Below, one piece after another: positions 35,455-43,865 of a stretch of 64,000 nt of DNA (position 1 is the first letter of the stretch; each line of letters starts with the position of its first letter). A program made the position numbers and the translations under genes. This DNA is from Brachybacterium phenoliresistens. GTDB lineage: Bacteria; Actinomycetota; Actinomycetes; Actinomycetales; Dermabacteraceae. Below the pieces are notes generated by a model. It did no database searches. It saw only the letters and a program-made list of their open reading frames with translations, and had not been told where the DNA came from. The DNA lies in assembly GCF_000576425.1 (NCBI RefSeq), contig NZ_KK069992.1, positions 103,342 through 167,341 of the forward strand. The letters are read 5' to 3'.

Positions 35455-37687
35455 CGTCGATCCCCCAGGCGGCCGTGCGCTCGGGAGCGCGGAAGAACTC
35501 CTCCTCGAGCGCGGTGGACAGGGTGCGCAGCAGGTCCCGGGCCGCGCCGAGCTGCGCGGGCACGCCGGTGCGGGCGGAGCCCTCCGCCTCGGGCTGCAGC
35601 AGGCTGCGCGCGGAGAGCGACTCGGTGCGGGAGCGCAGATCGGCCAGCAGGGAGCGGACCTCGCTGGTCGCCGAGGTGTCGGGCAGGCGGTCCACCGCCT
35701 CCCGCAGCCGCTCGACCTGGAAGGCGAGGGAGCGCGGCAGGGCCGCATCGGCCAACAGCATCTCCGCGAGCAGCTCGGGGTGCAGAGGAGAGCGGTAGGC
35801 GCGGCGGAAGGCGGTGCTCGCCCCGGTGATGGTGGCGACCGCCGCGGAGACCCGCTGCTCCACGCGGAGGGAGCGGCGCTCAGAGAACACGGAGCCCAGC
35901 AGGGCCAGCAGCCCCAGGGCCCGCTCGATGCGGCGCCCCGCCTCCCACAGGTCCCGGCCCGTGCCCCGGCTCATGGACTCGGTGATCGCGCCGGTGAGCG
36001 TCAGGCAGCCGTCGACCAGGACGGTGAGGGACTGCTCCAGCGGCCCCTCGAGGGCGGCCGGGGCGCGCAGGGTCTCGCGCATCCGCGTCAGGGCCGGCCA
36101 GATGTCCTCGCCGACGAGGTCCCGCAGACTGAGCGTGCTGTGCTCGAGGGCGCGGAAGGACTGCCCCAGGGAGCCGGGGCGGGAGACGTCGGTGACCACC
36201 GAGGCCAGCTCGGCATCCACGGCGTCGCCGTCGGTCGGGTCGATCGCGGTGAAGCCGGGATAGGTCGCGGTCACGTCGGTGACCGCGCGCAGCAGCACGG
36301 TGCGGGCGGTGAGCGCGGAGGCGGAGCGCTCGGCCCTCAGGTCGTTGCCCACGTCCACGACGGTGCGCAGCATGCGGGCGGTCTGGTCGACCCGCTCGAG
36401 GTAGCGGCCGAACCAGAACAGGTCGGTGCCGATCGACGGCGTGATCGCCGTGCGGGAGGGCAGGGCGCCGATGCCCTCGAGCGCCTCGCCCCGGCTCTCG
36501 GCACCCTCGGGGGCGGAGGACGGCTCCGGCACCAGCACCCACACGTCCTTCAGGGCCGGGGGCGCGTCGTCATCCGTGCGGGCGATCCCGCCGGGCAGGA
36601 CCTCGTAGCCCGACTCCCCGGCGACCACCATGACCTGCAGCGTCACGGGACGTTCGACGAGCTCCTCGCCGCCGTCGGGGTCCAGCGACAGCGCCGTCGC
36701 CCGCTCCGGGCCGAGAGGGCCGGCGGGGGAGTGCAGGCGCAGGTCCTCGTGGAGGACCTGCCGGCACAGGTCCGGCAGCGCGGCGCGCAGCGCCGGGTTC
36801 TCCAGGATCCCGGCGCCGATGGGGTTGAGCACCGCGACCTCCCCGCGGCGCGCCGCCTCGGTGAGGCCGGTGACCCCGCCCAGCGGCGTCGGGCCCAGGT
36901 CCAGGGGGTCGACCTGCGCGGAGGGGACCAGGCGCCAGATGGCGTCCACGCCCGTGGTCTCGGCGGCGGTGCCGGCCGGGGCGTGCAGGCGCACGCTGCC
37001 GTCGCGGATCACGAGATCGGTCGCGGAGACGACGGGGGCGCCCAGCAGGCTCGCCAGCAGCCGATGGTCCGCGCTCTGCGCATCCCCCGCCTCGTCGATG
37101 AGCACCACCAGGCGGCCGGCGCGGCCGTCGGCGCGCAGACGGGCGTGCAGGGACGTGCGCACGGTGTCGAAGAAGGGCTGCAGGCGGTGCAGCGGCGTGG
37201 AGCGGTACAGCGAGGGGACCGAGCGGGAGAGCACACGGCGCAGCTCGATGGCCAGGCCGCTGCCGCCGGGGGTGTCGGTGGAGTCCTCCAGCACCATCCA
37301 GCGACCCTCGGCCGTGCGGGTCACCCGGCAGGTGAGCATGTGCAGGTGCGCGGCGCCGTGGGCGGGCATGCCGACGGCGGGACGCAGGTAGGCGGGATCG
37401 GCGAAGACCGCCTCGGCCGGGGCGACGTCGCCGGTCAGGACGGTGCGCGGGCCGTACAGGTCGCCGTACAGCTCGTCGAGGAGGCGGGCGCGCTGGGTCA
37501 GCCCTGCGACCAGGTCCTGCCAGGCCTCGTCGTCCACCACCACCGGGACGGGGTCGACGATCTCCCCGGGGCGCTGCGAGAGCTCCGCGGCGAGCATGTC
37601 GCGGGCGGCGCCGGCGGCGCGCCGGCGCCCCGCCGGACCCAGGGCGCGCAGCTCCGCCGGGAGCGTGTCCGGTCGATGGGAGGTCAC
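35447..37687 (-). CDS. Fused circularly permuted ATP-grasp (shortened) and alpha-E domain protein
   Basis: A 746-residue fusion. Residues about 1-390 resemble the circularly permuted type 2 ATP-grasp (DUF404/407), with VVDDEAWQDLVAGLTQRARLLDELYGDLYG, VLEDSTDTP, VDAIWR and VLPGGIAR. Residues about 412-746 are the helical alpha-E (DUF403) domain (LFWFGRYLERVDQTARMLR to the end). Between VLNPIGAGILENPAL (286-300) and VLPGGIAR (363-370) only about 60 residues remain, where the family usually has the glycine-rich ATP-binding core, and RR-DD-type residues are replaced (RLVPSA). The ATP-grasp part is probably inactive. The start is GTG at 37687. It is coupled to the transglutaminase gene downstream. 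Confidence 0.85.
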   Translation of the reverse strand: MTSHRPDTLPAELRALGPAGRRRAAGAARDMLAAELSQRPGEIVDPVPVVVDDEAWQDLVAGLTQRARLLDELYGDLYGPRTVLTGDVAPAEAVFADPAYLRPAVGMPAHGAAHLHMLTCRVTRTAEGRWMVLEDSTDTPGGSGLAIELRRVLSRSVPSLYRSTPLHRLQPFFDTVRTSLHARLRADGRAGRLVVLIDEAGDAQSADHRLLASLLGAPVVSATDLVIRDGSVRLHAPAGTAAETTGVDAIWRLVPSAQVDPLDLGPTPLGGVTGLTEAARRGEVAVLNPIGAGILENPALRAALPDLCRQVLHEDLRLHSPAGPLGPERATALSLDPDGGEELVERPVTLQVMVVAGESGYEVLPGGIARTDDDAPPALKDVWVLVPEPSSAPEGAESRGEALEGIGALPSRTAITPSIGTDLFWFGRYLERVDQTARMLRTVVDVGNDLRAERSASALTARTVLLRAVTDVTATYPGFTAIDPTDGDAVDAELASVVTDVSRPGSLGQSFRALEHSTLSLRDLVGEDIWPALTRMRETLRAPAALEGPLEQSLTVLVDGCLTLTGAITESMSRGTGRDLWEAGRRIERALGLLALLGSVFSERRSLRVEQRVSAAVATITGASTAFRRAYRSPLHPELLAEMLLADAALPRSLAFQVERLREAVDRLPDTSATSEVRSLLADLRSRTESLSARSLLQPEAEGSARTGVPAQLGAARDLLRTLSTALEEEFFRAPERTAAWGIDDV

Positions 37688-37760
37688 CGGCTCATCGTAG
37701 GCCGACGGCCCGTCTCCCCGTCGGGGGAGCCGGGTCCGTGGGCCCGGAGGCTCCGGCCGA

Positions 37761-38438
37761 TCAGCCGGCCGCGACGACGGGCCGGCCCTCGGAGGGCTGC
37801 ACGACGACGAAGCCCGGGCCGTGGAAGCCGAGCTGGAAGGACTCGCCGGAGCCGCGGCCGATGAGGGAGCCCATCTTGAAGTCGTTCTTGATCTGCGGCT
37901 GCAGGTTCGCCGACCAGCACACCGCGGCCTGCGGGTCCACGAAGGTGGGCTGCTGGGAGCAGTCCAGCAGCATCGGCGGGCCGTCGGAGGTCACCGCGAC
38001 CATGCCGTGGCCCTGCAGCAGCAGGTTGAACAGGCCGCCGGCCATGAACCCCGCCCCGCCCAGGGAGCGGATGTCCCACTGGATGGAGGAGTCGAAGGCC
38101 AGCATGTTCTTGGTGTTCAGGGTGATCGCGTCGCCCTCGAGCTGCAGCAGGAAGATCTCCTCGGCGGCGCGGGCGTAGAAGATCTCGCCGTGGCCGCGGG
38201 TGCGCATCAGGTTCCCGCCCTCGCCGGTGGCCATCTTCTTCAGCAGCTTCATGCCGCCGCCGGAGCCCTGGTACGAGAAGTCCATCTGCCCCTGATAGGC
38301 GACCATGGCGCCCTGGGCGGAGATGATCTCGGGGGCATCGGGCTGCAGCGCGCAGCGGAGCATCTTGGAGGACTGCAGGCTCCAGCGCTCGGCGGTCTGG
38401 CGCTCCTGGTTGCTGGCGTCGAACAGGTTGCTTCGCAT
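37761..38438 (-). CDS. AIM24 family protein
   Basis: A 225-residue AIM24 (TRAP-like beta-helix) protein, with IISAQGAMVAYQGQMDFSYQGSGGGMKLLKKMATGEGGNLMRTRGHGEIFYARAAEEIFLLQLEGD as the core and GMVAVTSDGPPMLLDC later. Bacterial members are of unknown role. In yeast Aim24 is mitochondrial and helps cristae organisation. Here it is cytosolic by sequence. AGGGGAA precedes the ATG. It is divergent from the Ser/Thr kinase gene and follows the ATP-grasp cluster on the same strand but separated by 73 bp. Confidence 0.85.
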   Translation of the reverse strand: MRSNLFDASNQERQTAERWSLQSSKMLRCALQPDAPEIISAQGAMVAYQGQMDFSYQGSGGGMKLLKKMATGEGGNLMRTRGHGEIFYARAAEEIFLLQLEGDAITLNTKNMLAFDSSIQWDIRSLGGAGFMAGGLFNLLLQGHGMVAVTSDGPPMLLDCSQQPTFVDPQAAVCWSANLQPQIKNDFKMGSLIGRGSGESFQLGFHGPGFVVVQPSEGRPVVAAG

Positions 38439-38639
38439 CGGGGTTCCCCTCTCCGGGTCCGGAGGCGATCCCCGGCCCTGCGCCGGAATCATCCCACGCG
38501 GCTCCGCCGGAGGCCACGGGGAGAACTGCCCATCGGCCGAGGGTTCCCCGCCGGGCCCCGCGGCGGTTCTGCGCAGGGCTTGGGGAGGTCCCGCACAGGT
38601 GCGGCGCCGGAGCCCGGGGACGGCGCGGGGGTCGCTAGC

Positions 38640-40952
38640 ATGGCGAGCATGTCCGACCCTGCCGAGCCCGCCTCCCGCGCCCCGCACCGCGATCCGCGGC
38701 TCGAGGTGCTCGCCGCCGAGTCCGGATACGTGATCCACGAGAGGATCGGCGCCGGGGGGATGGGCATCGTCTACCGCGGCGACGACGCTGACGGCGCCGC
38801 CGTCGCGATCAAGCTGCTGCGCCACGACATCTCCGACGATCCGCGGGCCCGGGAGCGGCTGGCCCGGGAGGTCGCCGCGCAGCGTCTGGTGCGCAGCGAC
38901 GCCATCGTGAAGATCCTGGACGCGGAGCTCGACTCGCCCGACGCCTTCGTCGTCACCGAGTTCATCCCCGGGCCCACCCTCGAGGACGCGGTGGAGACCC
39001 ACGGCGGCCTGCACCCCGAGGCGGTGCGGGAGATCGGGCTGGTGCTGGGGGAGACCCTGCAGCTGATCCACGGCGCGGGCGTGATCCACCGCGACCTCAA
39101 GCCCTCCAACGTGATGCTGCGCCGGGCGCTGCCGGAGGATCTCGTCTCCTACGACCCGGACGGCCCCGGGCTGGACCCGGTGATCATCGATTTCGGCATC
39201 GCCATGGCGGCCGAGGAGTCGCGCCTGACCTCCACGGGCCTGGTGATGGGCACCGCCTCCTATCTCGATCCGCAGGTGGTGCGCACGAACCATTCGGGCG
39301 AGGCGGGGGACTGGTGGGCGCTGGCCGCGCTGCTGGCCTTCGCCGCGACCGGTCGCCCGCCCTTCGGATCCGGCCGCGCCGAGCTCGTCTTCCTGCGCGC
39401 CGAGCGCGGCGAGGCGGATCTCGAGGGCGCGCCGACGCAGCTGGCGGCCTGGCTGCGCCGCGGCCTGCAGGCCGATCCTGCGCAGCGCCCGCAGCCCGAT
39501 GCCTGGCTCGAGGAGCTCGACGAGCTGGACCTCACCCTCTACGACGACCCGGGGGACACCGAGGTCCTCGCCGCCGGCGGCACGGCGGCCCTCGCCGGCG
39601 GCGCGGCCGCCGCAGCCGGCAGCGCATCGGCCGCGCACGCCGCTCCCACCGGCGTCGCCCCCGCCGCGGACGCCGGCGCCGGAGCGACCGAGGTGCTCTC
39701 CGCCGGTCAGACCGGCACGCGCGCCCTGCCGGCCCAGGAGCACGACCCCTGGACCCGCGGGGGCGGCGGGCAGGAGCCGCCGGGCGATGCCCGGACCGAG
39801 GTGCTCGCCGCGATCCCCGCCGACTCCTCGGCCGATGATCCCCGGGCCGGCGACTCCCGGGCCGATGATCCCCGGGGCGACGCCCTCCGGGGCGGCGATC
39901 CCTGGGCCGGGGCGCCGCGCCCCGCACCGTCCCGCGGCGCGGAGGCCCGCGGCGCGGAGGCCCGCACCCAGGCCCTGCCGGTCCAGGGCCTGGAACCGCG
40001 CACCGAGGTGATCCCGGTCCTCGCCGAGCCGCCCACCCAGGTGCTCCCGCCCATCCAGGACGCTCCGCGCACGCAGGTCATGCCGGTGGTGCGCGCCGCC
40101 CCGGGCGAGCAGGCCCCGCCCCTGGGGACCGGCCCCGTGCGCGCCGGCCAGGACCCCGCCCCGGCGCCCGCCCAGCACTACCCCGCCCAGCACTACCCCG
40201 CCCAGCCCTACGCCGGGCAGCAGCCGGTGCCCGGACAGCAGGGCCAGGCCGGCTGGCCCGGGCAGGCTGGCTCCCCGGCCCCCGCGCCCGGCCAGATGCC
40301 GGGGCAGGTGCCCGGACAGATGCCCGGGCAGGCCGCCCTTCCGGCATGGATGGCGCCGCCGCCGCGGCGGCACCTGCTGGTGTGGACGGGCCATCTCATC
40401 CTCATCGGCCTCGCGGCCGTCTCCCCGTACCTGTCGCTGGCGCTGCTGATCCTGCTGGGCGCGCTCGCCCGCACCTGGGAGAGGTCGCATCGGGCGCTGA
40501 CGCTGCGCCGCGCGCGCGGCGGATCGGCCCCGGCCAGCGGCATGGCCGTGGGATCGGCCAGCCCCTTCCGCTTCGTGGTCTCCGTCGTGGAGATCGTCCT
40601 GCAGGCGGTGCTCCCCCTGGGGCTCGGCCTGCTGATCGGCGTGGCCGTCGACGGCGCCGCCGCGCTGCAGGGCGCCACCCTGCCCGACGGGGTCGTGTTC
40701 GCCACGGCGATCGGCGTCACGCTGCTGCTGGTGTGGGTGGGCCTGGGCTCGCGGACCACCCGCAACGGGGCGCACCGGATGCTCGACGCCGCCGCCCCGG
40801 ACCGGCTGTGGGGCGCCATCGTGATGGCGCTGCTGCTGCTGATCATCGCCGCGGTGGGCGCCACGATCGCGGTGCGCGGCGGCCAGGTGGACTACTTCCC
40901 GCTGGGGGAGTGGTGGCGCCTGGACGAGCTGCTGCCCTGGCGCCGCGGCTGA
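38640..40952 (+). CDS. Membrane Ser/Thr protein kinase with a TEVL/TQVLP-repeat linker
   Basis: A 770-residue protein. Residues about 30-290 are a Hanks-type kinase: GAGGMG (38-42 region), Lys58 in VAIKLL, HRDLKPSN (Asp152), DFG (184-186) and GTASYLDPQV. Residues about 306-484 are a disordered Ala/Pro-rich linker with eight T-[EQR]-[VA]-[LIM] motifs. This is followed by a Gln/Pro-rich part and about four membrane helices near the C terminus (about 580-750), with no extracellular sensor domain. It is therefore a cytosolic kinase anchored by C-terminal helices. The start could also be the ATG at 38649. It is divergent from the AIM24 gene. Confidence 0.88.
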   Translation: MASMSDPAEPASRAPHRDPRLEVLAAESGYVIHERIGAGGMGIVYRGDDADGAAVAIKLLRHDISDDPRARERLAREVAAQRLVRSDAIVKILDAELDSPDAFVVTEFIPGPTLEDAVETHGGLHPEAVREIGLVLGETLQLIHGAGVIHRDLKPSNVMLRRALPEDLVSYDPDGPGLDPVIIDFGIAMAAEESRLTSTGLVMGTASYLDPQVVRTNHSGEAGDWWALAALLAFAATGRPPFGSGRAELVFLRAERGEADLEGAPTQLAAWLRRGLQADPAQRPQPDAWLEELDELDLTLYDDPGDTEVLAAGGTAALAGGAAAAAGSASAAHAAPTGVAPAADAGAGATEVLSAGQTGTRALPAQEHDPWTRGGGGQEPPGDARTEVLAAIPADSSADDPRAGDSRADDPRGDALRGGDPWAGAPRPAPSRGAEARGAEARTQALPVQGLEPRTEVIPVLAEPPTQVLPPIQDAPRTQVMPVVRAAPGEQAPPLGTGPVRAGQDPAPAPAQHYPAQHYPAQPYAGQQPVPGQQGQAGWPGQAGSPAPAPGQMPGQVPGQMPGQAALPAWMAPPPRRHLLVWTGHLILIGLAAVSPYLSLALLILLGALARTWERSHRALTLRRARGGSAPASGMAVGSASPFRFVVSVVEIVLQAVLPLGLGLLIGVAVDGAAALQGATLPDGVVFATAIGVTLLLVWVGLGSRTTRNGAHRMLDAAAPDRLWGAIVMALLLLIIAAVGATIAVRGGQVDYFPLGEWWRLDELLPWRRG

Positions 40953-41064
40953 GGCGGCAGGGCGTCGCGCCCCGCGCGCCCAGGACCGAGGGAGGTGGCC
41001 CCGCTACACTCCCTCCGACCCCAGCATGTGCGAGACCGCTGCCGACAGGCGGCCAGGAGGATTC

Positions 41065-41871
41065 ATGGCGACGTCCGGTTCGTCGAAGTCGGCGCAGGAG
41101 CGCCGCGAGGCCCAGCGGGAGGCGCTGCGCAAGCAGCGCCAGGCAGAGCTCAAGCGACAGCGATCCCTGCGGACCGTCATCATCGCGATCGTCGTGGTCA
41201 TCGCCCTGGTGCTTGCCGGCGGCATCGGCTACCTGATCTGGAGGAGCACGCGACCGGCCGGACCGGTGGCCACGCCCGCCGGCGTCACCGCGGAGCAGTC
41301 GTACCTGCTCCTCGGGGCGCCCGAGGATTCTGGGGCACCCGTGCTGGAGCTTCACATCGACTTCATGTGCCCGATCTGCGGGAACTTCGAAGAGATCAAC
41401 GGAGCCGATGTCGCCGAGATGGTCGCGAACGACGAGATCACCCTCCATCTGGTGCCGCGCCGCATGCTGGACTCCTACTCGACCACGGGCGACTACTCGT
41501 CCCGAGCGGCGAACGCCCTCGCCTGCGTCTATGAGGAGAACACGGACAATGCCATCCCGTTCATGCAGCTGATGTTCGCGAACCAGCCCTCCGAGGGCTC
41601 GGCGGGTCTGGACAACGACCAGATCTTCGCCTACGCCCAGGAGGCCGGCGCCAGCGACGCGGTGCGCGACTGCATGGACTCGCGCACCTACCAGCCGTGG
41701 GTCCGCCAGGTGGTGGACCCGTGGGCGGCCGAGAACGGCAACGGCACCCCCTACCTCGAGATCAACGGCGAGCAGTTCACCGGCTGGGACACCGCCGGCG
41801 CCTTGCGCGAGGCCCTGCTGGGGGCCTCGGCCTCCGATGCGGGCGGCGCCTCCGACGCCGGCCAGGGCTGA
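41065..41871 (+). CDS. DsbA-like thioredoxin-fold membrane protein
   Basis: A 268-residue protein with a charged cytoplasmic N terminus (about 1-35, Lys/Arg/Gln-rich), one membrane helix (about 37-58) and an extracytoplasmic DsbA/thioredoxin_4 domain with the active site FMCPICGNFEE (Cys102 and Cys105). A later GTPYLEINGEQFTGWD stretch includes the cis-Pro loop (GTPY). It probably introduces or repairs disulphides in exported proteins. AGGAGG lies 4 bases before the ATG. A large hairpin and a tRNA gene follow. Confidence 0.9.
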   Translation: MATSGSSKSAQERREAQREALRKQRQAELKRQRSLRTVIIAIVVVIALVLAGGIGYLIWRSTRPAGPVATPAGVTAEQSYLLLGAPEDSGAPVLELHIDFMCPICGNFEEINGADVAEMVANDEITLHLVPRRMLDSYSTTGDYSSRAANALACVYEENTDNAIPFMQLMFANQPSEGSAGLDNDQIFAYAQEAGASDAVRDCMDSRTYQPWVRQVVDPWAAENGNGTPYLEINGEQFTGWDTAGALREALLGASASDAGGASDAGQG

Positions 41872-41899
41872 GAGGCTGCGGACCGACCGAGATCACGCA

Positions 41900-41941
41900 C
41901 CGCGGATCGGCACGCGCCCCGGGGCGCGTGCCGATCCGCGG
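41900..41941. terminator. Perfect 21-bp palindrome terminator after the DsbA-like gene
   Basis: CCGCGGATCGGCACGCGCCCC (21 nt) directly abuts its complement, so 41900-41941 is a perfect 42-bp palindrome. It is followed by TATCGTTCT, and it lies 29 bp after the DsbA-like stop. It is the strongest hairpin in this gap, and the weak T-rich tail makes it a good intrinsic terminator candidate. Confidence 0.75.
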
Positions 41942-41959
41942 TATCGTTCTCGGAGCCCT

Positions 41960-41983
41960 CGGCGGCACGCGATCGTGCCGCCG
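41960..41983. other. Hairpin just before tRNA-Thr
   Basis: CGGCGGCAC (41960-41968) pairs with GTGCCGCCG (41975-41983) around GCGATC, ending 6 bases before the tRNA. It could serve the tRNA transcript's 5' leader or processing, or be a second terminator. Confidence 0.4.
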
Positions 41984-41989
41984 GGGCCC

Positions 41990-42061
41990 GCTGGAGTGGC
42001 GCAACGGTAGCGCACCTGTCTTGTAAACAGGTGGTTGCGGGTTCGATTCCCGTCTCCAGCT
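41990..42061 (+). tRNA. tRNA-Thr (anticodon TGT)
   Basis: A 72-base tRNA with all arms. The acceptor GCTGGAG (41990-41996) pairs with CTCCAGC (42054-42060). There is a D-arm around CGCAACGGTAGCG, the anticodon stem CCTGT/ACAGG with loop CTTGTAA and anticodon TGT (42022-42024), and a T-arm with GGTTCGATTCC. The discriminator is T42061, and CCA is not encoded. It reads ACA codons. The PAP2-like gene begins three bases later. Confidence 0.96.
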
Positions 42062-42064
42062 CTC

Positions 42065-42691
42065 ATGACCAGCTCGACGGCAGCGGCCGCCCGCGATCCC
42101 CCCACGCGGGCCGCACGGATCATCACCGAGGTGCTCACCCCGGTCGTGCCCGTGCTGCTGATCTGCGTGCTGTGCGGCGTCCACGGTGCTCCGCGCCCGT
42201 GGGCCGGACTGGGGTGGGGCCTGCTCGCCGGCGTGTTCTGCGCCGTCATCCCCTTCGCCGTCATCGAGGCGGGAGTGCGGCGTCGGGGCTTCAGCGACCG
42301 CCAGGTGTCCCGGCGCGAGGAGAGGCGCGGGGCCTATGCCATCGGGATCGGCTCGGTGCTCTGCGGCGCGGCGGCGCTGGTCCTGCTGGGCGCGCCGGCG
42401 CTGCTGACCTGGGCGCTGGCGACGATGGTGGTCGGGCTGCTGGTGTGCGCCGCGGTCACGGCGGCGGGGATCAAGGCCTCCCTGCACATGTTCTGCGCGA
42501 CCGCGCTGGGGGTGTTCGCCGCGCTGCTGGTCTCGCCGTGGTGGCTGCTGGTGCTGCCGGTGCTGCTGCCGGTGATCGCCTGGAGCCGGCTGCACCTGCG
42601 CCAGCACACGCGGGCCGAGGTCGTCCTCGGCGCCGTGCTGGGCGCGGCGGTGACCGTCCTGGGATGGCTGTTCGTCCCCGCCGGCGGGTGA
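42065..42691 (+). CDS. PAP2-like integral membrane protein starting 3 bases after tRNA-Thr
   Basis: A 208-residue membrane protein with about five or six helices. A possible PAP2 phosphatase signature is seen late: KASLHMF in place of motif 2 and SRLHLRQHTRAEVVLGAVLG resembling motif 3 (SR-x5-H-x3-E/D-V). Motif 1 (KxxxxxxRP) is not evident, so catalytic ability is uncertain. The family includes undecaprenyl-pyrophosphate and phosphatidate phosphatases. The ATG lies 3 bases after the tRNA discriminator base, so after tRNA processing the mRNA would be nearly leaderless. It ends 3 bases from the convergent gene's stop. Confidence 0.75.
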   Translation: MTSSTAAAARDPPTRAARIITEVLTPVVPVLLICVLCGVHGAPRPWAGLGWGLLAGVFCAVIPFAVIEAGVRRRGFSDRQVSRREERRGAYAIGIGSVLCGAAALVLLGAPALLTWALATMVVGLLVCAAVTAAGIKASLHMFCATALGVFAALLVSPWWLLVLPVLLPVIAWSRLHLRQHTRAEVVLGAVLGAAVTVLGWLFVPAGG

Positions 42692-42694
42692 GGC

Positions 42695-42955
42695 TCAGCG
42701 GCGGTGGACGAGCGCCGGCTGGTTCCCCTTGACGATCACGAACCAGGCCAGCGGCCCGAGCACGGGGAACGCGAAGCAGGCGATCACGAGCAGCAGCTTC
42801 ATGCCGCCGCTGTAGGTCGAGCCGAGCACCGAGACGAGCGTCGCCAGCCACAGGACCAGGCACAGCACCGCGGCGAGCAGGAGCACGGCGCCGAGCCCGA
42901 GGCCGAGGATCTGCGGGGTGGTGTCGGGGGCGGCGAGGAGGAGTTCGTGGATCAT
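42695..42955 (-). CDS. Small PLDc_N-domain membrane protein
   Basis: An 86-residue protein with two membrane helices (VLLLAAVLCLVLWLATLVSVL and LLVIACFAFPVLGPLAWFVIV). The second contains the PLDc_N pattern W...PVLGPLAWF, found at the N terminus of cardiolipin synthases and also in stand-alone proteins such as this. Role unknown. It is convergent and nearly overlapping with the PAP2-like gene. Confidence 0.75.
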   Translation of the reverse strand: MIHELLLAAPDTTPQILGLGLGAVLLLAAVLCLVLWLATLVSVLGSTYSGGMKLLLVIACFAFPVLGPLAWFVIVKGNQPALVHRR

Positions 42956-43061
42956 GCCCCGAGGCTACTCATCGGTAGCGGCGGGGGCATCGGCCGCGGG
43001 GCGGATCCTGCGGGCCCGGGCGTGCGACCGCGGGAGGAGGCCGGCGCCCTACGCTGTCCCG

Positions 43062-43829
43062 ATGAGCTCGCTGCTGGACGCCGACCCGCTGCTCCTGCTG
43101 CGCACCGTGCTCGGCGTCGCCGTGATGGTGCTGGCGGTGATGGTGATCCTGCGTGCGGCGGGCGTCTCGCTGGGAGCGCAGCCCGTCCTCGCCATCGGCC
43201 GGGCGATCGGGCAGCTGGCGATCGCCTCCCTCGTGCTCAGCGGCGTGCTGAGCGTGCCCTGGACCGCGGTGCTGGTGCTGGTGCTGATGGTCTCCACCGC
43301 CTCGGCGACCTCGGGCGGGCGCCTGCGGCCGATGCCCGGCGGGCGCGCCGCCGCGGCGACCGGCATCCTGGTCGGCGGGGCGGCGGCGATCCTCGCCGTC
43401 TTCGCGCTGGGGCTGGTGGAGCTCAGCGCGCGCCATGCCATCGCGATCGGGGGGATCGTCATCGGCAACGCCATGACCGCCAGCATGCTGGCGGGCCGAT
43501 CCTTCCGCAGCCAGGCGCAGCTCCGGGCGGGGGAGGTCGAGGCCTGGTGGGCGCTCGGGGCGACCTCGCCCGTCGCCTTCGCCGAGATGGCGCGCGCGGC
43601 CGTGCGCGATGCCATGGTGCCGAACATGGACCAGACCCGCTCGACCGGTGTGGTGACGCTGCCCGGCGCGTTCATCGGCGCTCTCTTCGGCGGGGCGAGT
43701 CCCCTGGAGGCGGCCCGGTTCCAGATCATCGTGCTGGCGGCGATCATGCTCGGCCAGGGTGTCGCGGCCGTCGTGGTGACCCGTCGCCTGTCCCGGATGC
43801 GGGTGCTGCCGGCCGAGCCGACGGGCTGA
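43062..43829 (+). CDS. UPF0014/FetB-type ABC transporter permease, orphan
   Basis: A 255-residue membrane protein of the UPF0014 (FetB/YbbM) family. Family features are the glycine/alanine-rich helices, IAIGGIVIGNAMTASML, MDQTRSTGVVTLPGAFIGALFGGASPLEAARFQIIVL and the final basic tail. E. coli FetAB is linked to iron export and stress. No FetA-like ATPase gene adjoins here, so the partner must be elsewhere. The ATG at 43062 lacks a nearby ribosome-binding site, though GGGAGGAGG lies 22 bases upstream. Confidence 0.85.
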   Translation: MSSLLDADPLLLLRTVLGVAVMVLAVMVILRAAGVSLGAQPVLAIGRAIGQLAIASLVLSGVLSVPWTAVLVLVLMVSTASATSGGRLRPMPGGRAAAATGILVGGAAAILAVFALGLVELSARHAIAIGGIVIGNAMTASMLAGRSFRSQAQLRAGEVEAWWALGATSPVAFAEMARAAVRDAMVPNMDQTRSTGVVTLPGAFIGALFGGASPLEAARFQIIVLAAIMLGQGVAAVVVTRRLSRMRVLPAEPTG

Positions 43830-43865
43830 GGCCCTCGGGGCGGCGCGCGCGGCCGGTGCCGGAGG

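Noticed and set aside
37761..40775. 1004-residue minus-strand frame across the kinase gene
   Set aside because: The real gene is its last part, AIM24 (37761-38438). The rest is antisense to the kinase.
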